64,000 nucleotides of DNA, from contig JAOZHR010000027.1 in the NCBI GenBank assembly GCA_026014805.1, forward strand, positions 1-64,000. Direction: 5' to 3'. Under the pieces are notes generated by a model, which saw nothing but the letters and a program-made list of their open reading frames with translations, made no database searches and was not told where the DNA came from. Positions 52,496 to 60,570 of the stretch are shown here, one piece after another; positions within the stretch are counted from its first letter, which is position 1, and each line of letters begins with the position of its first letter. Source of the DNA: Candidatus Bathyarchaeota archaeon. Its GTDB lineage: Archaea; Thermoproteota; Bathyarchaeia; Bathyarchaeales; SOJC01. A program made the translations under genes and the position numbers.

Positions 52496-53658
52496 TGTCT
52501 TATCCAACTATCCGTATCCCATTTGGACCACAACATCCATACCATATCGAACCTGAGTATTTCATGTTTGAAGTTGACGGTGAACGTGTTATAGGTGTCA
52601 AGCCACGTATTGGTTATGTTCATCGAGGAATCGAAAAGGCAACAGAAAACCGAACATTTATTCAAAACCTCTATCTAATTGAGAGAATATGTGGAATATG
52701 CTCACACGCCCATACAACTTGTTATACTCAAGCTATCGAAGAAATTTTGGGCGCTGAAATACCTCCTAGAGCTAAGTTCATTAGAACCATTATCGCAGAA
52801 CTTGAAAGAATTCACAACCACTATCTCTGGTTTGGACTGGCCTCGCATGAAATTGGTTTTGATACGCTTTTTATGTATTTGTGGCGAGACCGAGAGATAG
52901 TTATGGACTTGTTAGAGCTGGTTTCAGGAAACAGGGTACACTATGCTATGAACACCATTGGAGGAGTACGAAGAGACATAACGCCAGAAATTGCGGAAAA
53001 GATTGGAGAAGGACTCGATGCCCTTGAAGAGAGAATGAAGTACTACAAGAAAATCGCGATGACTGAACCTACAATCTCGAAAAGGACAGTTGGAATTGGA
53101 ATCCTAAAGCCAAAAGACGCCATAGCACTTTGCGCCATTGGACCAACCTTACGTGCCAGCGGAATCAAACGAGACGTCAGAGCGGATGATCCCTACATAG
53201 CCTATGATGAAATCCCGTTTAATGTCATAACCTATGATGGATGCGATGTAATAAGCCGACTGTTTGTTCGATGCGACGAAGTATTTGAAAGCGTAAACAT
53301 TATCCGTTATGCTATGGACCACCTACCAGAAGGAAAGATAAGAATCAGAGTTCCACGAAGAGTCCCCGAAGGTGAAGCTGTTTCTAGAGTTGAAGCACCA
53401 CGAGGAGAACTCATTCACTATGTAAAAACAAATGGGACCACAAAGCCAGAGCGATACAAAATAAGAAGCCCAACCTTAGGAAATATTCCATCCCTCTGCA
53501 AAATGCTTGTTGGAGAATACATCGCTGATATACCAGCCATTATGGTTGGAATAGATCCGTGCTTCAGTTGCACCGACCGAATGACGTTCGTTAATGTAAA
53601 TAATAATAAGCAATGGATTCTGAGCGGCAAAGAATTGAGGAGATACGCAATTAAATGA
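52495..53658 (+). CDS. [NiFe] hydrogenase large subunit, group 4 (NuoD/EchE-like)
   Basis: 387 residues from ATG 52495. L1 motif ERICGICSHAHTTC places C66 and C69, and L2 motif IDPCFSCTDRM places C356 and C359; together these bind Ni and Fe. NuoD and FpoD lack these cysteines. After R362 a 25-residue tail (VNVNNNKQWILSGKELRRY in part) resembles the C-terminal extension of HycE, which a HycI protease removes after the Arg. An in-frame ATG at 52444 would add 17 residues inside the C-like gene; I prefer 52495 for fit to the family. Confidence 0.94.
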   Translation: MSYPTIRIPFGPQHPYHIEPEYFMFEVDGERVIGVKPRIGYVHRGIEKATENRTFIQNLYLIERICGICSHAHTTCYTQAIEEILGAEIPPRAKFIRTIIAELERIHNHYLWFGLASHEIGFDTLFMYLWRDREIVMDLLELVSGNRVHYAMNTIGGVRRDITPEIAEKIGEGLDALEERMKYYKKIAMTEPTISKRTVGIGILKPKDAIALCAIGPTLRASGIKRDVRADDPYIAYDEIPFNVITYDGCDVISRLFVRCDEVFESVNIIRYAMDHLPEGKIRIRVPRRVPEGEAVSRVEAPRGELIHYVKTNGTTKPERYKIRSPTLGNIPSLCKMLVGEYIADIPAIMVGIDPCFSCTDRMTFVNVNNNKQWILSGKELRRYAIK

Positions 53659-54620
53659 TACCGGAAGAAATAACAACGCTCATAGAAATTCTTCTATTTC
53701 CAGGTTTTCTCTTTTTCATAGCTTTAGCCTTCTTCTACGAGTGGGTAGATAGAAAGTTCTTAGCCAAGCTTCAAAACAGATACGGTCCGCTTTACACAGG
53801 CCCTTCGGGTCTACTTCAGCCCTTCGCAGACTTCATTAAGTTGCTCTCTAAAGAAGACATCACACCAAAAGCAGCAGATAAGTTTATGTTCAGTTGCACA
53901 CCACTTCTTATACTGTCTTTTCCCCTCTTTGCATTATTCCTCATCCCCGTCACTGGTTTAACCGCCCCTATCAACTTCGAGGGCGACCTAATTTTTCTGA
54001 TGTTTTTATTCACTCTAATAGCAGTCACCATTTTCATCGCTGGCTGGAGTTCAGTAAACAGGTTCAGCACGATCGGGGGCGTAAGAGCGGCATTCCAGAT
54101 GCTGGGATACGAGATTCCCCTTACTCTTGTAATGGTTGGTCCAGCAATTGCAGCTAGAACTTTGTCCATCAGTCAGATTGTGGCTTGGCAGACTCATAAC
54201 GTGACTTGGTTCATCTGGCTTCAACCTCTAGGCTTTGCCATATTCGTGCTTTGCCTGCAAGCAGAGCTGGAATTTATCCCGTTCGATATTCCAGAGGCAA
54301 ACACAGAGATCGTAGCCGGGTGGTCCACCGAATTTAGCGGTAGGAAGCTGGCATTGATTCGACTTGGAAAGGACGTAGAGCTCGTGCTCGCCGCGTCGCT
54401 AATTACCTCGTTGTTCTTGGGCGGCCCAAACAGTTCATTGCCAATTCTGGCTATTGGGTTTTTCCTCCTAAAGACAACACTTGTAGTTGTGCTTCTGACG
54501 ACCTTACGGGCGCTGTTTGCCAGATTTCGTGTTGACCAAATGATTGGTGGAGCATGGAAGTACCTGTTGCCCCTCGCTATTCTTCAAATAATACTGGTTC
54601 AACTTGGTTTGGGACGGTGA
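53655..54620 (+). CDS. Membrane subunit, NuoH/EchB/HycD-like
   Basis: 321 residues, eight membrane helices. RYGPLYTGPSGLLQPFADFI, KLLSKEDITP and QAELEFIPFDIPEANTEIVA with GWSTEFSGRKLALIRLG are the conserved loops of the subunit that joins the peripheral arm to the membrane and passes protons. It overlaps the large subunit by 4 bases and precedes I by 14. Confidence 0.95.
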   Translation: MIPEEITTLIEILLFPGFLFFIALAFFYEWVDRKFLAKLQNRYGPLYTGPSGLLQPFADFIKLLSKEDITPKAADKFMFSCTPLLILSFPLFALFLIPVTGLTAPINFEGDLIFLMFLFTLIAVTIFIAGWSSVNRFSTIGGVRAAFQMLGYEIPLTLVMVGPAIAARTLSISQIVAWQTHNVTWFIWLQPLGFAIFVLCLQAELEFIPFDIPEANTEIVAGWSTEFSGRKLALIRLGKDVELVLAASLITSLFLGGPNSSLPILAIGFFLLKTTLVVVLLTTLRALFARFRVDQMIGGAWKYLLPLAILQIILVQLGLGR

Positions 54621-54633
54621 TAGAACCTTGGCG

Positions 54634-55002
54634 ATGTTAAGAGAATTGCTCAATCATTTGCTCAAGAGACCTTTTACCTTAAAGTATCCGCTTGAAAAAA
54701 AACCCCCTTTTAAGGGCTTTAGGGGAAGACCTATCTGGGACATGAAACTGTGCACTGGGTGCGAACTTTGCTATAAAGTCTGTCCTTCTGAAGCCATTGA
54801 AATGATTGGTAAGGGGCTAGAAGCGGAATTTAAACATTATCTTGATCGATGCCTATTCTGTGGGCAATGCGAGGAGGGTTGCCCTGTAAACGCAATCACA
54901 ATGACAGAGGAGTATGAGTTAGCCAGTTACGATCGAGCTGGAATGATCATAGAGTTTGAGAGAGAAGAAAAGACTAGTGAAAAACCTATCTCGATCGAGT
55001 AA
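54634..55002 (+). CDS. Two-[4Fe-4S] ferredoxin subunit, NuoI/EchF/HycF-like
   Basis: 122 residues from ATG 54634; TTG 54628 is an alternative. Two cluster motifs: LCTGCELCYKVCPSEAIEM and RCLFCGQCEEGCPVNAITM, each CxxCxxCxxxCP. It passes electrons, probably from ferredoxin, to the small subunit. It is the last gene of the block. No diaphorase or F420-oxidising subunit (NuoEF, FpoF) follows. Confidence 0.93.
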   Translation: MLRELLNHLLKRPFTLKYPLEKKPPFKGFRGRPIWDMKLCTGCELCYKVCPSEAIEMIGKGLEAEFKHYLDRCLFCGQCEEGCPVNAITMTEEYELASYDRAGMIIEFEREEKTSEKPISIE

Positions 55003-55345
55003 GATCTTTGACATAAAACGAATTCCTGATTTTTAAAATGGTGATGCCCCAAAGAATTGGGCGCGCGCTTGAGGCTGTTCCCTTTGAACCATCTCTCAGC
55101 ATATTCATCTAGTTGTTTCAGAACTTCAGCTTGGAAACTGGTTCCTCTCTTCTGAAAAATGTTGGAATCTTAATGGTCTTTTTCCATGTGTTCATTAGGC
55201 TGTTCTGAACAGGTTCACTATGGTTCAAACAAAACTATGAAAAATTCAAGGTTAATTCAACGGTTGAAAAAGTGGTTGTTCAACTTTTTTTGCAGTGCAT
55301 GCATATTCAACTTTGCGGGCGTTCCTTTACATTATTTTCGAGTTT
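55003..55345. other. Intergenic region, nothing recognised
   Basis: About 340 bases between the end of the hydrogenase block and the convergent NFACT gene. A 65-codon frame at 55186-55383 has no domain and I do not call it. Confidence 0.45.
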
Positions 55346-57355
55346 TCAGTGATTGCTTATTTTTCCTTTTCCAAAGGGAATAAAGGCTTGTATTTCTTCA
55401 ATTGGAATTTTGGAGACCTTTTCCTGTAGGTTCTTGGAAACTTTATGTTTCAGCATGTGCAGTATTTTGTTCGCTAGCTTGCTGCTTGAAATGTCTCCAG
55501 GAGTTATTTCTACACAAATGTCAGTTCTGCTTTTCACCGCTTCTTTTGGTCCACCTATCAGGGTTAATGGCGTTCTCTCAATGTCAATTCCTATGGCAAG
55601 TTGTAACGGTGTTCTTCTGACATAATTTTTTTTGCCACGAATCATGAAAGCTCCTCTTTTAAGGTATTCTCCAGAAGGTGGAGTTTTACTAACTTGTTCT
55701 GGATGGACCCAGTAAACATCGATGGCGCTAAACTTGGCTTTCCAAGCTCGTGAATGTGAAGCTGCCAGCTGGGCTGCTTCGGTTATTGACTTTTGGGAAG
55801 GCGTTTTTCCTTCAGCTTTTATTATCACGAAGGGGGCGCCTGCAATGTCGGCGTGAAAAACTAAATCGTGAGGTTCTGTGTGTTTCTTGATCAAGATTTC
55901 ATTTGTAACGGCGTCCTTTCCGCCAACCACTAACAGGTTTTCTGACGTGTAGAACCATCTAAACTTTTCATACCAAGCCTTCTTCCTTCTCTTCTTAATC
56001 GGCTTGCTAGTCTCTTCAACCACTATTTCTTTCCGCTGTCTTAACTTTTCGATGCGAAATAAAGTTTCTTCTATCGCCTTTTCGGCGCCTTTCACCTTCT
56101 TTTCTGCCTTTTTCGCTCGTTCATAGTAGGTTGCGGCGTTTTCTTGAACCGATTTGCGAAGCTTAAGAGAAAAGGACAAGTTGTCAATAGACACGTTGAG
56201 AACTAGTGTCTTTACGTCTAAGGAGTCAAAATACACTGATGGCGCTTTCCCACGTTTTTTCTCATTTTCAATTTCTGATATGATTGCTTGCCAAGCCTTT
56301 CCATTCCTCTTTTCATCCATAATTCTCTGTAAAAGCGTCTGTAACTGATGAAAATGAGCGTAGATTCTATCTCCAACTCGTCTCGATCGCCTGGCTTCTC
56401 GCCTTGCCTTTTCTAAAGATTCCTGTTGGTCACTAAGAACTCTCTGCTGTCTGCCAATCTTCTCCTCAACCTTGTCTGACAGTACCGTAACTTCTTGTTC
56501 AACAACAGTTTTTGCGTAGTATTCGTCCAAGGCTTCGTTGAAACTTTCGAATTCTTTACACTTCAACTCTTCATACTTTTTTAATGGAATGGAAACCACG
56601 TCAATCTGCATATCTTTCTCATCTTTCATTATACAGGGTTTAAATTCTCCAGTTTTGAGATGGAAAAAGAGTTCATTTAAAGCATCAAAAATTTTCTCAA
56701 ATTCGCCATTTTCTAGCGACTTGCATTCCTTCTTTTTGTCAACATGAGCACGGAGAAGAATCTCTTCCGCATACATGCCACCTATGCTTAGAAACCTCGT
56801 AAGTGCCTTGACCACCTCCAAGCCTTCAAATTTTTTCAGTTCAAGCAGATCTGGCAACTCGATTCGCAGAGGATTTCTTCCACTAGATGGCGCCTGTTTA
56901 AAAGATTCACTCCGCAAAATGTTCCGGTCACGCATCTTCTTGAATACAAGAGCCTGTTTGATAATGTCCTGAGCATCCACAAGTACTATGTTGCCATCAC
57001 CAAACAACTCCAAAACCAACTTGAATTCACCTTCTTTAGTCCTAGCTCTGATTGTTACTATGCGTTCAAACTCGTACTGACTAATCTCGGCGAGAGTAGC
57101 GTTCCTAAGGTATTTCCTAAGAGCCATGCAGAAAGCAGGTGGTCTCTGAGGCTTTTCCAGAATATAGGAGGTTAGATGTAAGCGTTTGCCTGACTCGATT
57201 AGAAGGTTCAAAGGTGGCTCGTTTGGTTGATGAAGTTTTAGAATTACAGTTTTTCCTTTGATTTGATAGATGTTCTGTATTCGAGCACCTTTAAGCTGCT
57301 CTTTAAGCTCCGAGACAAGGGCGGCTATGTCGAAGCTTGTCATCGTTTTTTTCAT
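55346..57355 (-). CDS. rqcH: NFACT/Rqc2-family ribosome quality control protein
   Basis: 669 residues. N-terminal NFACT-N domain (VSELKEQLKGARIQNIYQIK, LVLELFGDGNIVLVDAQDII), a helix-hairpin-helix region, a long coiled coil (residues 290-430) and C-terminal NFACT-R domain (ILIKKHTEPHDLVFHADIAG, HPEQVSKTPPSGEYLKRGAF). Archaeal members bind stalled large subunits and add C-terminal tails to nascent chains in the way of RqcH/Rqc2; this is family knowledge. ATG 57355 is the start. Confidence 0.93.
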   Translation of the reverse strand: MKKTMTSFDIAALVSELKEQLKGARIQNIYQIKGKTVILKLHQPNEPPLNLLIESGKRLHLTSYILEKPQRPPAFCMALRKYLRNATLAEISQYEFERIVTIRARTKEGEFKLVLELFGDGNIVLVDAQDIIKQALVFKKMRDRNILRSESFKQAPSSGRNPLRIELPDLLELKKFEGLEVVKALTRFLSIGGMYAEEILLRAHVDKKKECKSLENGEFEKIFDALNELFFHLKTGEFKPCIMKDEKDMQIDVVSIPLKKYEELKCKEFESFNEALDEYYAKTVVEQEVTVLSDKVEEKIGRQQRVLSDQQESLEKARREARRSRRVGDRIYAHFHQLQTLLQRIMDEKRNGKAWQAIISEIENEKKRGKAPSVYFDSLDVKTLVLNVSIDNLSFSLKLRKSVQENAATYYERAKKAEKKVKGAEKAIEETLFRIEKLRQRKEIVVEETSKPIKKRRKKAWYEKFRWFYTSENLLVVGGKDAVTNEILIKKHTEPHDLVFHADIAGAPFVIIKAEGKTPSQKSITEAAQLAASHSRAWKAKFSAIDVYWVHPEQVSKTPPSGEYLKRGAFMIRGKKNYVRRTPLQLAIGIDIERTPLTLIGGPKEAVKSRTDICVEITPGDISSSKLANKILHMLKHKVSKNLQEKVSKIPIEEIQAFIPFGKGKISNH

Positions 57356-57564
57356 GGTTCTTCTCCCTTCTAATAGTTTTTAGGCCGGGTAATTGCATGC
57401 CTAAGTTAAGTATTTAATCTTTTTTTGGGTTAAGCATGAGGGAAAACTGAAAAAAAGGAAATGATACGGAAGATATTGTTACTGCTCTTGTCACTAGTCA
57501 AAACCTTAAATTAGAAGCCGTTGAATGTATAAGAAAAAGTAAGTTTCGTTTGAGCTGAAGCTTC

Positions 57565-58128
57565 ATGAAACCCCTAAAGATAATTTACTGGACTCGCGCT
57601 GGTTTAGGAGTAATTATAGGTATTTTATGCGCGGTTTATGTGATTTTCTTCGTAACTTCCGACCTCGCCCTTTATACCACGCTGCTGACAGGATTATCAT
57701 TTGCAATGCTTTTCTACATGTCCACCTATTACATTGTGAAGCTCAAGTTCTTTTCGAGAGTTGAAAAACAATCAAAACTAATGACTCAGGGAATCGGAAT
57801 TTACTTCTTCGCATGGCTTGTATCCTGGACTTTAATCACTACCTTGCTCATGCCATCAGTGGCAGTGAACATATACGTCAGTGACACGGGAAGATTGGCT
57901 GAGGGGCAGAAGTTCTGGGTGGCGGCGCGGAACGACGCTGGTCAAGTGGTCCAAAATGTGACGACTACCTCAGGGGCTCTTACGATCACTCTGTTGCCGC
58001 CCGACACTTACACCTTCGAGTTAGGAATCATCGAGTTAGGAACCTTCGAGTTAGGAGAGAGGAATCAAACTCAACCATTAAGGATAGGCTGGCTACAGTC
58101 TTTAAATGTAGTTTTTAATGTTACATAA
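57565..58128 (+). CDS. Membrane protein with C-terminal beta domain
   Basis: 187 residues. Three membrane helices (ARAGLG-region VIIGILCAVYVIFFVTSD, LYTTLLTGLSFAMLFYMSTY and IGIYFFAWLVSWTLITTLLM) are followed by an outside domain of about 85 residues that looks beta-rich, with a short repeat FELGIIELGTFELGE. The last repeat region is encoded by three copies of TCGAGTTAGGA. I recognise no family. It overlaps the convergent gene by 8 bases. Confidence 0.65.
   Translation: MKPLKIIYWTRAGLGVIIGILCAVYVIFFVTSDLALYTTLLTGLSFAMLFYMSTYYIVKLKFFSRVEKQSKLMTQGIGIYFFAWLVSWTLITTLLMPSVAVNIYVSDTGRLAEGQKFWVAARNDAGQVVQNVTTTSGALTITLLPPDTYTFELGIIELGTFELGERNQTQPLRIGWLQSLNVVFNVT
58014..58056 (+). repeat. Triple TCGAGTTAGGA repeat in a coding region
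   Basis: TCGAGTTAGGA is repeated three times with 3- to 4-base spacers, encoding ELG(I/T/E) three times. The copies are almost identical in bases, which suggests recent expansion. Confidence 0.6.
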
Positions 58129-58540
58129 CCTTCTGGCTAGATTCTGCATATTGGATGATTCTTGTTTGTCCTTTGGAGTCTGGTTTAGGCTTTGACTCTT
58201 CTATTGTCCTAATTAGAAGTTGAGTGTAGTCAACCCATGCTGAGAAGAAGCCGCGGTCGAAGTTGTCGTCGAATCTGCTCTTGACGCGTTTTGAGAATCC
58301 CTTTTTGTGTTGTTCTATTGCCATTTTGTCATTAAGGTTGATGTTCTGCAAGAAAGTGTGTTGGTTGCCGTTAGCTTTCCGGGCGAGGAGCATGCCTTGC
58401 AACGCTTTATAGTATCCGTGGTCCCATTTGGTTTCCGGGGTTTTGTCTTTTATTCGTTGTAGTTCTCTTTGGGCTTCAGTGAATTGGCGGTTATTGATGA
58501 GTTGAAAGAAGCGTGTGGCTAGGGCTTGAGGGAAAGTCAT
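58121..58540 (-). CDS. Conserved archaeal protein of unknown function beside RadA
   Basis: 139 residues. The sequence (LATRFFQLINNRQFTEAQRE, KWDHGYYKALQGMLLARKA, FSKRVKSRFDDNFDRGFFSA and WVDYTQLLIRTIEESKP) is all-helical and seems to be conserved because it is dense in aromatic and charged residues, but I do not know a function. It starts 3 bases after the radA stop, so the two form an operon, and a role in recombination is possible but unproven. Confidence 0.7.
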   Translation of the reverse strand: MTFPQALATRFFQLINNRQFTEAQRELQRIKDKTPETKWDHGYYKALQGMLLARKANGNQHTFLQNINLNDKMAIEQHKKGFSKRVKSRFDDNFDRGFFSAWVDYTQLLIRTIEESKPKPDSKGQTRIIQYAESSQKVM

Positions 58541-58543
58541 GGT

Positions 58544-59584
58544 TTATCGCTTTCCTCTTTGTTCGTCTTGATCTACCTCCTCTACGCCATTTTCGGTAAT
58601 TTTGAAGATGCACTCGCCATCTGGGAGGTAGGGGCTGGAGACTAGGCGGGCGATTCTTACTGGTCCTCGAGCGGATTTTCGCAGGTATATCCGTGTGTTG
58701 CTGGTGTGGGCTACCACGTGACCACCGATGGGGTGGACGGCATCGCCAAAGAAGACATCAGGTTTGGACATGACTTGGTTTGTTACTACTGCGACGGCGT
58801 TGAAGGCACGAGCTAAGCGGACTAATTTGTGCATGTGTCTGTTGAGTCTCTGTTGGCGGATGGCAAGGGTTTCTCTCCCGACATATTCGCTACGAAAGTG
58901 GCTCGTAAGGGAGTCGACTATAATAATGCGGATGTTGTTTTCTTTGATTATCTTGTCGGCGTTTTCGAGGAGGAAGACTTGGTGGTCGCTGGTGTATGCG
59001 TCAGCGACTATCACATTTCTAGCTACCTCTTCAGGGTTAAGGTTGAGGTGCTGTGCCATGGAGACTAGGCGTTCGGTGCGGAAGGTATTTTCGGTGTCGA
59101 TGTAGAGAGCTGCAGCGTTCAGTCCGCCTCGCTCTAAGGGAAGTTGGACGTTGACGCACAGTTGGTGGCAAATTTGGCTTTTGCCGCTTCCGAACTCACC
59201 ATAGAATTCTGTAATTGTTTGGGTTTCGAGGCCTCCCCCAAGTAGGTTATCTATGGTTGCGCTGCCTATAGTGAGTCGGTTGATGTTTTGGCGCTGTTTT
59301 AAAAGTTCGTCGGCTCTGATGAAGGATAGGGTAATGCTGCCGCGGGCGTGGCGGATAACGTCTAGGGCCTTTTTTTCACTGATGCCTGCTGGTGCGAGTT
59401 CGCGGGCGGTGGCGGTGGCGAGAGCTTCGATAGTGTGGAAGCCCATTTCTTGTAGTTTTTTGCTGGTAGTGGGTCCTACACCTGGGAGGTCCTCTAAGCA
59501 TTCATACTGTTTCTTAGGTTGAGGGCTTGTGGATTCGGTTTCTTCTGTAACTGTCATTTTGGGTGACTGTCCTTTTGTGTACAT
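58544..59584 (-). CDS. radA: DNA recombinase RadA
   Basis: 346 residues from ATG 59584; ATG 59557 (MTVTEE) is possible. RadA forms filaments on single-stranded DNA and exchanges strands. Seen: an N-terminal helix-hairpin-helix domain (LPGVGPTTSKKLQEMGFHTI), GGGLETQTITEFYGEFGSGK (Walker A GEFGSGKS), VLVDS-type Walker B IRIIIVDSLTSHFRSEYVGR, loop L1/L2 region and MSKPDVFFGDAVHPIGGHVV. The open frame extends upstream of ATG 59584 by 19 codons that cover the promoter and are not conserved. Confidence 0.97.
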   Translation of the reverse strand: MYTKGQSPKMTVTEETESTSPQPKKQYECLEDLPGVGPTTSKKLQEMGFHTIEALATATARELAPAGISEKKALDVIRHARGSITLSFIRADELLKQRQNINRLTIGSATIDNLLGGGLETQTITEFYGEFGSGKSQICHQLCVNVQLPLERGGLNAAALYIDTENTFRTERLVSMAQHLNLNPEEVARNVIVADAYTSDHQVFLLENADKIIKENNIRIIIVDSLTSHFRSEYVGRETLAIRQQRLNRHMHKLVRLARAFNAVAVVTNQVMSKPDVFFGDAVHPIGGHVVAHTSNTRIYLRKSARGPVRIARLVSSPYLPDGECIFKITENGVEEVDQDEQRGKR

Positions 59585-59608
59585 GGACAAGGGAACAATT
59601 TGATGTTT

Positions 59609-59620
59609 GGTATATTTAAG
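59609..59620 (-). promoter_or_regulatory. TATA box of radA
   Basis: On the minus strand TTAAATATACC lies about 25-36 bases before ATG 59584. The spacing suggests that transcription begins at or just before the start codon (leaderless mRNA). This also argues for the 59584 start over upstream ones. Confidence 0.55.
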
Positions 59621-59690
59621 TTGCACGAAGAATATGAGCATATTTTACTGGGAGAGACCACTGAAACTATTGAATTTCAAGTTCATTGAA

Positions 59691-59989
59691 CTAAGTATGA
59701 TATACAGGCAAGAGAATTAGTGTATGATCTAGCCTTGCGCTAAGCGCACACTCGTAATCTACTTTTTGAAATTTTGATTCAGGAGTTCCGCAGATAGGAT
59801 AGTTCTCCGGTTTCTTACCATCAGCAACGTAGCCGCATATTGTGCAAACGTGATACTTGGTACTTCGCTGCGCTATCAAATGATTCAGTGCTCTCTTGTT
59901 AAGCCATGTGTGTCCCTCGTCAACATCTCGAGTCTGCGAAAACACGAGGCAGCACTCTCCTCCCCATCCTCATCTGCCTCCGGCAACAT
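59691..59989 (-). pseudogene. Decayed rubrerythrin (C-terminal half, frameshifted, ligand lost)
   Basis: From ATG 59989 one frame reads LPEADEDGEESAASCF, and the next frame continues as SQTRDVDEGHTWLNKRAL, then YHVCTICGYVADGKKPENYP and ICGTPESKF. Together this is the C-terminal half of rubrerythrin (ExxH iron site plus rubredoxin domain). A single T missing in a T-run near 59940 joins the frames. In the rubredoxin part the third Cys is Tyr (NYPICG for NCPxCG; TAT). The N-terminal half of the ferritin domain is absent and the C-terminus is non-homologous. Confidence 0.7.
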
Positions 59990-60138
59990 CCTCACAGCCA
60001 AAAAAAATCAAAACAGAAATAATTTAACCTTTCATAGCCTACACCGAAAACCAACACAATTTTGCGCACGTCAACCACTTATTTTGCCCAAAGTTCCACA
60101 AAACACTTGCAGCGAGAATCTCTCGGAGTTCGAGATAC

Positions 60139-60363
60139 TCATTTGCGTTCAGGAAGTTTCGAATACGTTCCATCCGATGTCCTATAAACCGCTAATCGTC
60201 CAACAGTTTCCCACTCGTCTCCCTTCCTGCGTCTAATTTGCACAGCGATAACTTCAGCAGTTGGGTCGGCTTTTCCACGCCATACCGTTATGCCTAGATA
60301 ATCTTGGTCATTGACACGTGTATAGAACCGCGCTTTTGGCTGAGAGGTTTGGCTCAACTCCAT
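60139..60363 (-). CDS. Small conserved protein of unknown function
   Basis: 74 residues from ATG 60363. ARFYTRVNDQDYLGITVWRG, ADPTAEVIAVQIRRRKGDEW and ETVGRLAVYRTSDGTYSKLP form a beta-rich domain. I do not recognise the family by name. The tidy pattern and lack of stop codons make it real. It is divergent from the helicase gene. Confidence 0.6.
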   Translation of the reverse strand: MELSQTSQPKARFYTRVNDQDYLGITVWRGKADPTAEVIAVQIRRRKGDEWETVGRLAVYRTSDGTYSKLPERK

Positions 60364-60535
60364 CACCATAATTCCATAAGTCGCATATGTCTTTTATTTT
60401 TATTCATTGAACATTCTCTCAATTGCCTTATTTTTCCGTGTGCGTGCGATGCAATTCCATTTTCTTATCATTCCCACAATGCCTTATATCTTATGTTATT
60501 GGCTACCTGTTTTGATTGACATAGAAACAATCAAC

Positions 60536-60545
60536 AAAGCATAAG
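60536..60545 (+). promoter_or_regulatory. TATA-like box of the helicase gene
   Basis: AAAGCATAAG ends 25 bases before the GTG at 60571. It is the same core as at 363-373, 1476-1485 and 3595-3607 (minus). The spacing indicates a leaderless mRNA. Confidence 0.45.
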
Positions 60546-60570
60546 TTGCTGAGCAGCAAGATTATGGCAA

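Noticed and set aside
51239-55002. Ordinary complex I / Fpo catalytic arm
   Set aside because: The large subunit carries both [NiFe] CxxC motifs and the small subunit has the hydrogenase-type CxxC, so a quinone- or methanophenazine-reducing label would be misleading.
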